DNA from: Cytobacillus oceanisediminis 2691
GTDB taxonomy: Bacteria > Bacillota > Bacilli > Bacillales > Cytobacillaceae
Direction: 5' to 3'
Length of the DNA: 64,000 bases
NCBI RefSeq assembly: GCF_000294775.2
Contig: NZ_CP015506.1
Location: 4,377,501-4,441,500 of the forward strand
The notes beneath the pieces were generated by a model. That model was not told the DNA's origin. It searched no databases and saw only the letters and a program-made list of their open reading frames with translations. Below are positions 63,981 through 64,000 of the stretch, in pieces (positions within the stretch are counted from its first letter, which is position 1; every line of letters begins with the position of its first letter). The translations under genes and the position numbers were made by a program.

Positions 63981-64000
63981 GTAATAGTTTAGTCATTTAA

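Overview
This is a chromosomal segment of an aerobic, endospore-forming member of the Bacillaceae. Spore genes (sspI, ytxC, ytrH-ytrI, ytvI), Gram-positive regulatory RNAs (two T-box leaders and an L20 leader) and a gene order close to the Bacillus subtilis polX-to-argG region support this. The low-to-moderate G+C content and two families of interspersed repeats suggest a Cytobacillus- or Mesobacillus-like genome, but the species cannot be fixed from the sequence alone. I found 59 protein genes, most on the minus strand. I saw no rRNA, tRNA, CRISPR array, prophage, transposase or plasmid gene.

Layout, left to right. 1-3.6 kb: polX (cut by the window edge), cvpA, zapA and rnhC (repair, division, RNA-DNA hybrid removal). 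3.7-8.6 kb: pheS-pheT behind a Phe T-box, then the rRNA methyltransferase gene ysgA. 8.7-12.3 kb: sspI, the aminopeptidase ysdC, a dimeric dUTPase, ysdB with a SigW promoter, a VTT-family membrane protein and ysdA. 12.4-16.7 kb: infC-rpmI-rplT with an L20 leader, and thrS with a Thr T-box. 16.7-21.4 kb: ytxC, the helicase-loading pair dnaB-dnaI, nrdR and an unknown gene. 21.5-28.6 kb: speD, gapB, coaE, ytaF, mutM and polA. 28.9-33.6 kb: hflK-hflC and phoP-phoR. 33.8-38.5 kb: a MaoC-like protein and the TCA genes citZ, icd and mdh. 39-41.4 kb: ytwI, ytvI and fxsA. 41.5-52.1 kb: pyk, pfkA, accD-accA, a GntR/FadR regulator, malic enzyme ytsJ and dnaE. 52.3-60.6 kb: ytrH-ytrI, nrnA, ytpI, ytoI, a small membrane protein, ytkL, an Xaa-Pro peptidase, ald and an unlisted 55-residue gene. 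60.7-64 kb: a universal stress protein and argG-argH.

The genes form a central-metabolism and information-processing core. Glycolysis (pfkA, pyk), gluconeogenesis (gapB), the TCA cycle (citZ, icd, mdh), anaplerosis (ytsJ) and fatty-acid initiation (accDA) sit beside DNA replication (dnaB, dnaI, dnaE, polA) and translation genes. Several known-type control elements are readable: CcpN-like sites at gapB, cre-like sites at citZ and pfkA, ARG boxes at argG, T-boxes at pheS and thrS, a SigW promoter at ysdB and a SigE-like promoter at ytrH.

The least expected signals are noncoding. (1) An identical palindrome, TGGTCAGACCA, lies before accD and before the ytsJ-gntR operon, which suggests that the GntR protein links malic enzyme to malonyl-CoA synthesis. 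(2) A modular interspersed repeat (called R2 here) occurs about ten times, once inside the pheS T-box leader itself. (3) speD has a strong promoter followed by a roughly 150-nt leader rich in hairpins and unlike any class I can name. (4) A second, GC-rich repeat family (R1) has three copies that generate spurious ORFs.
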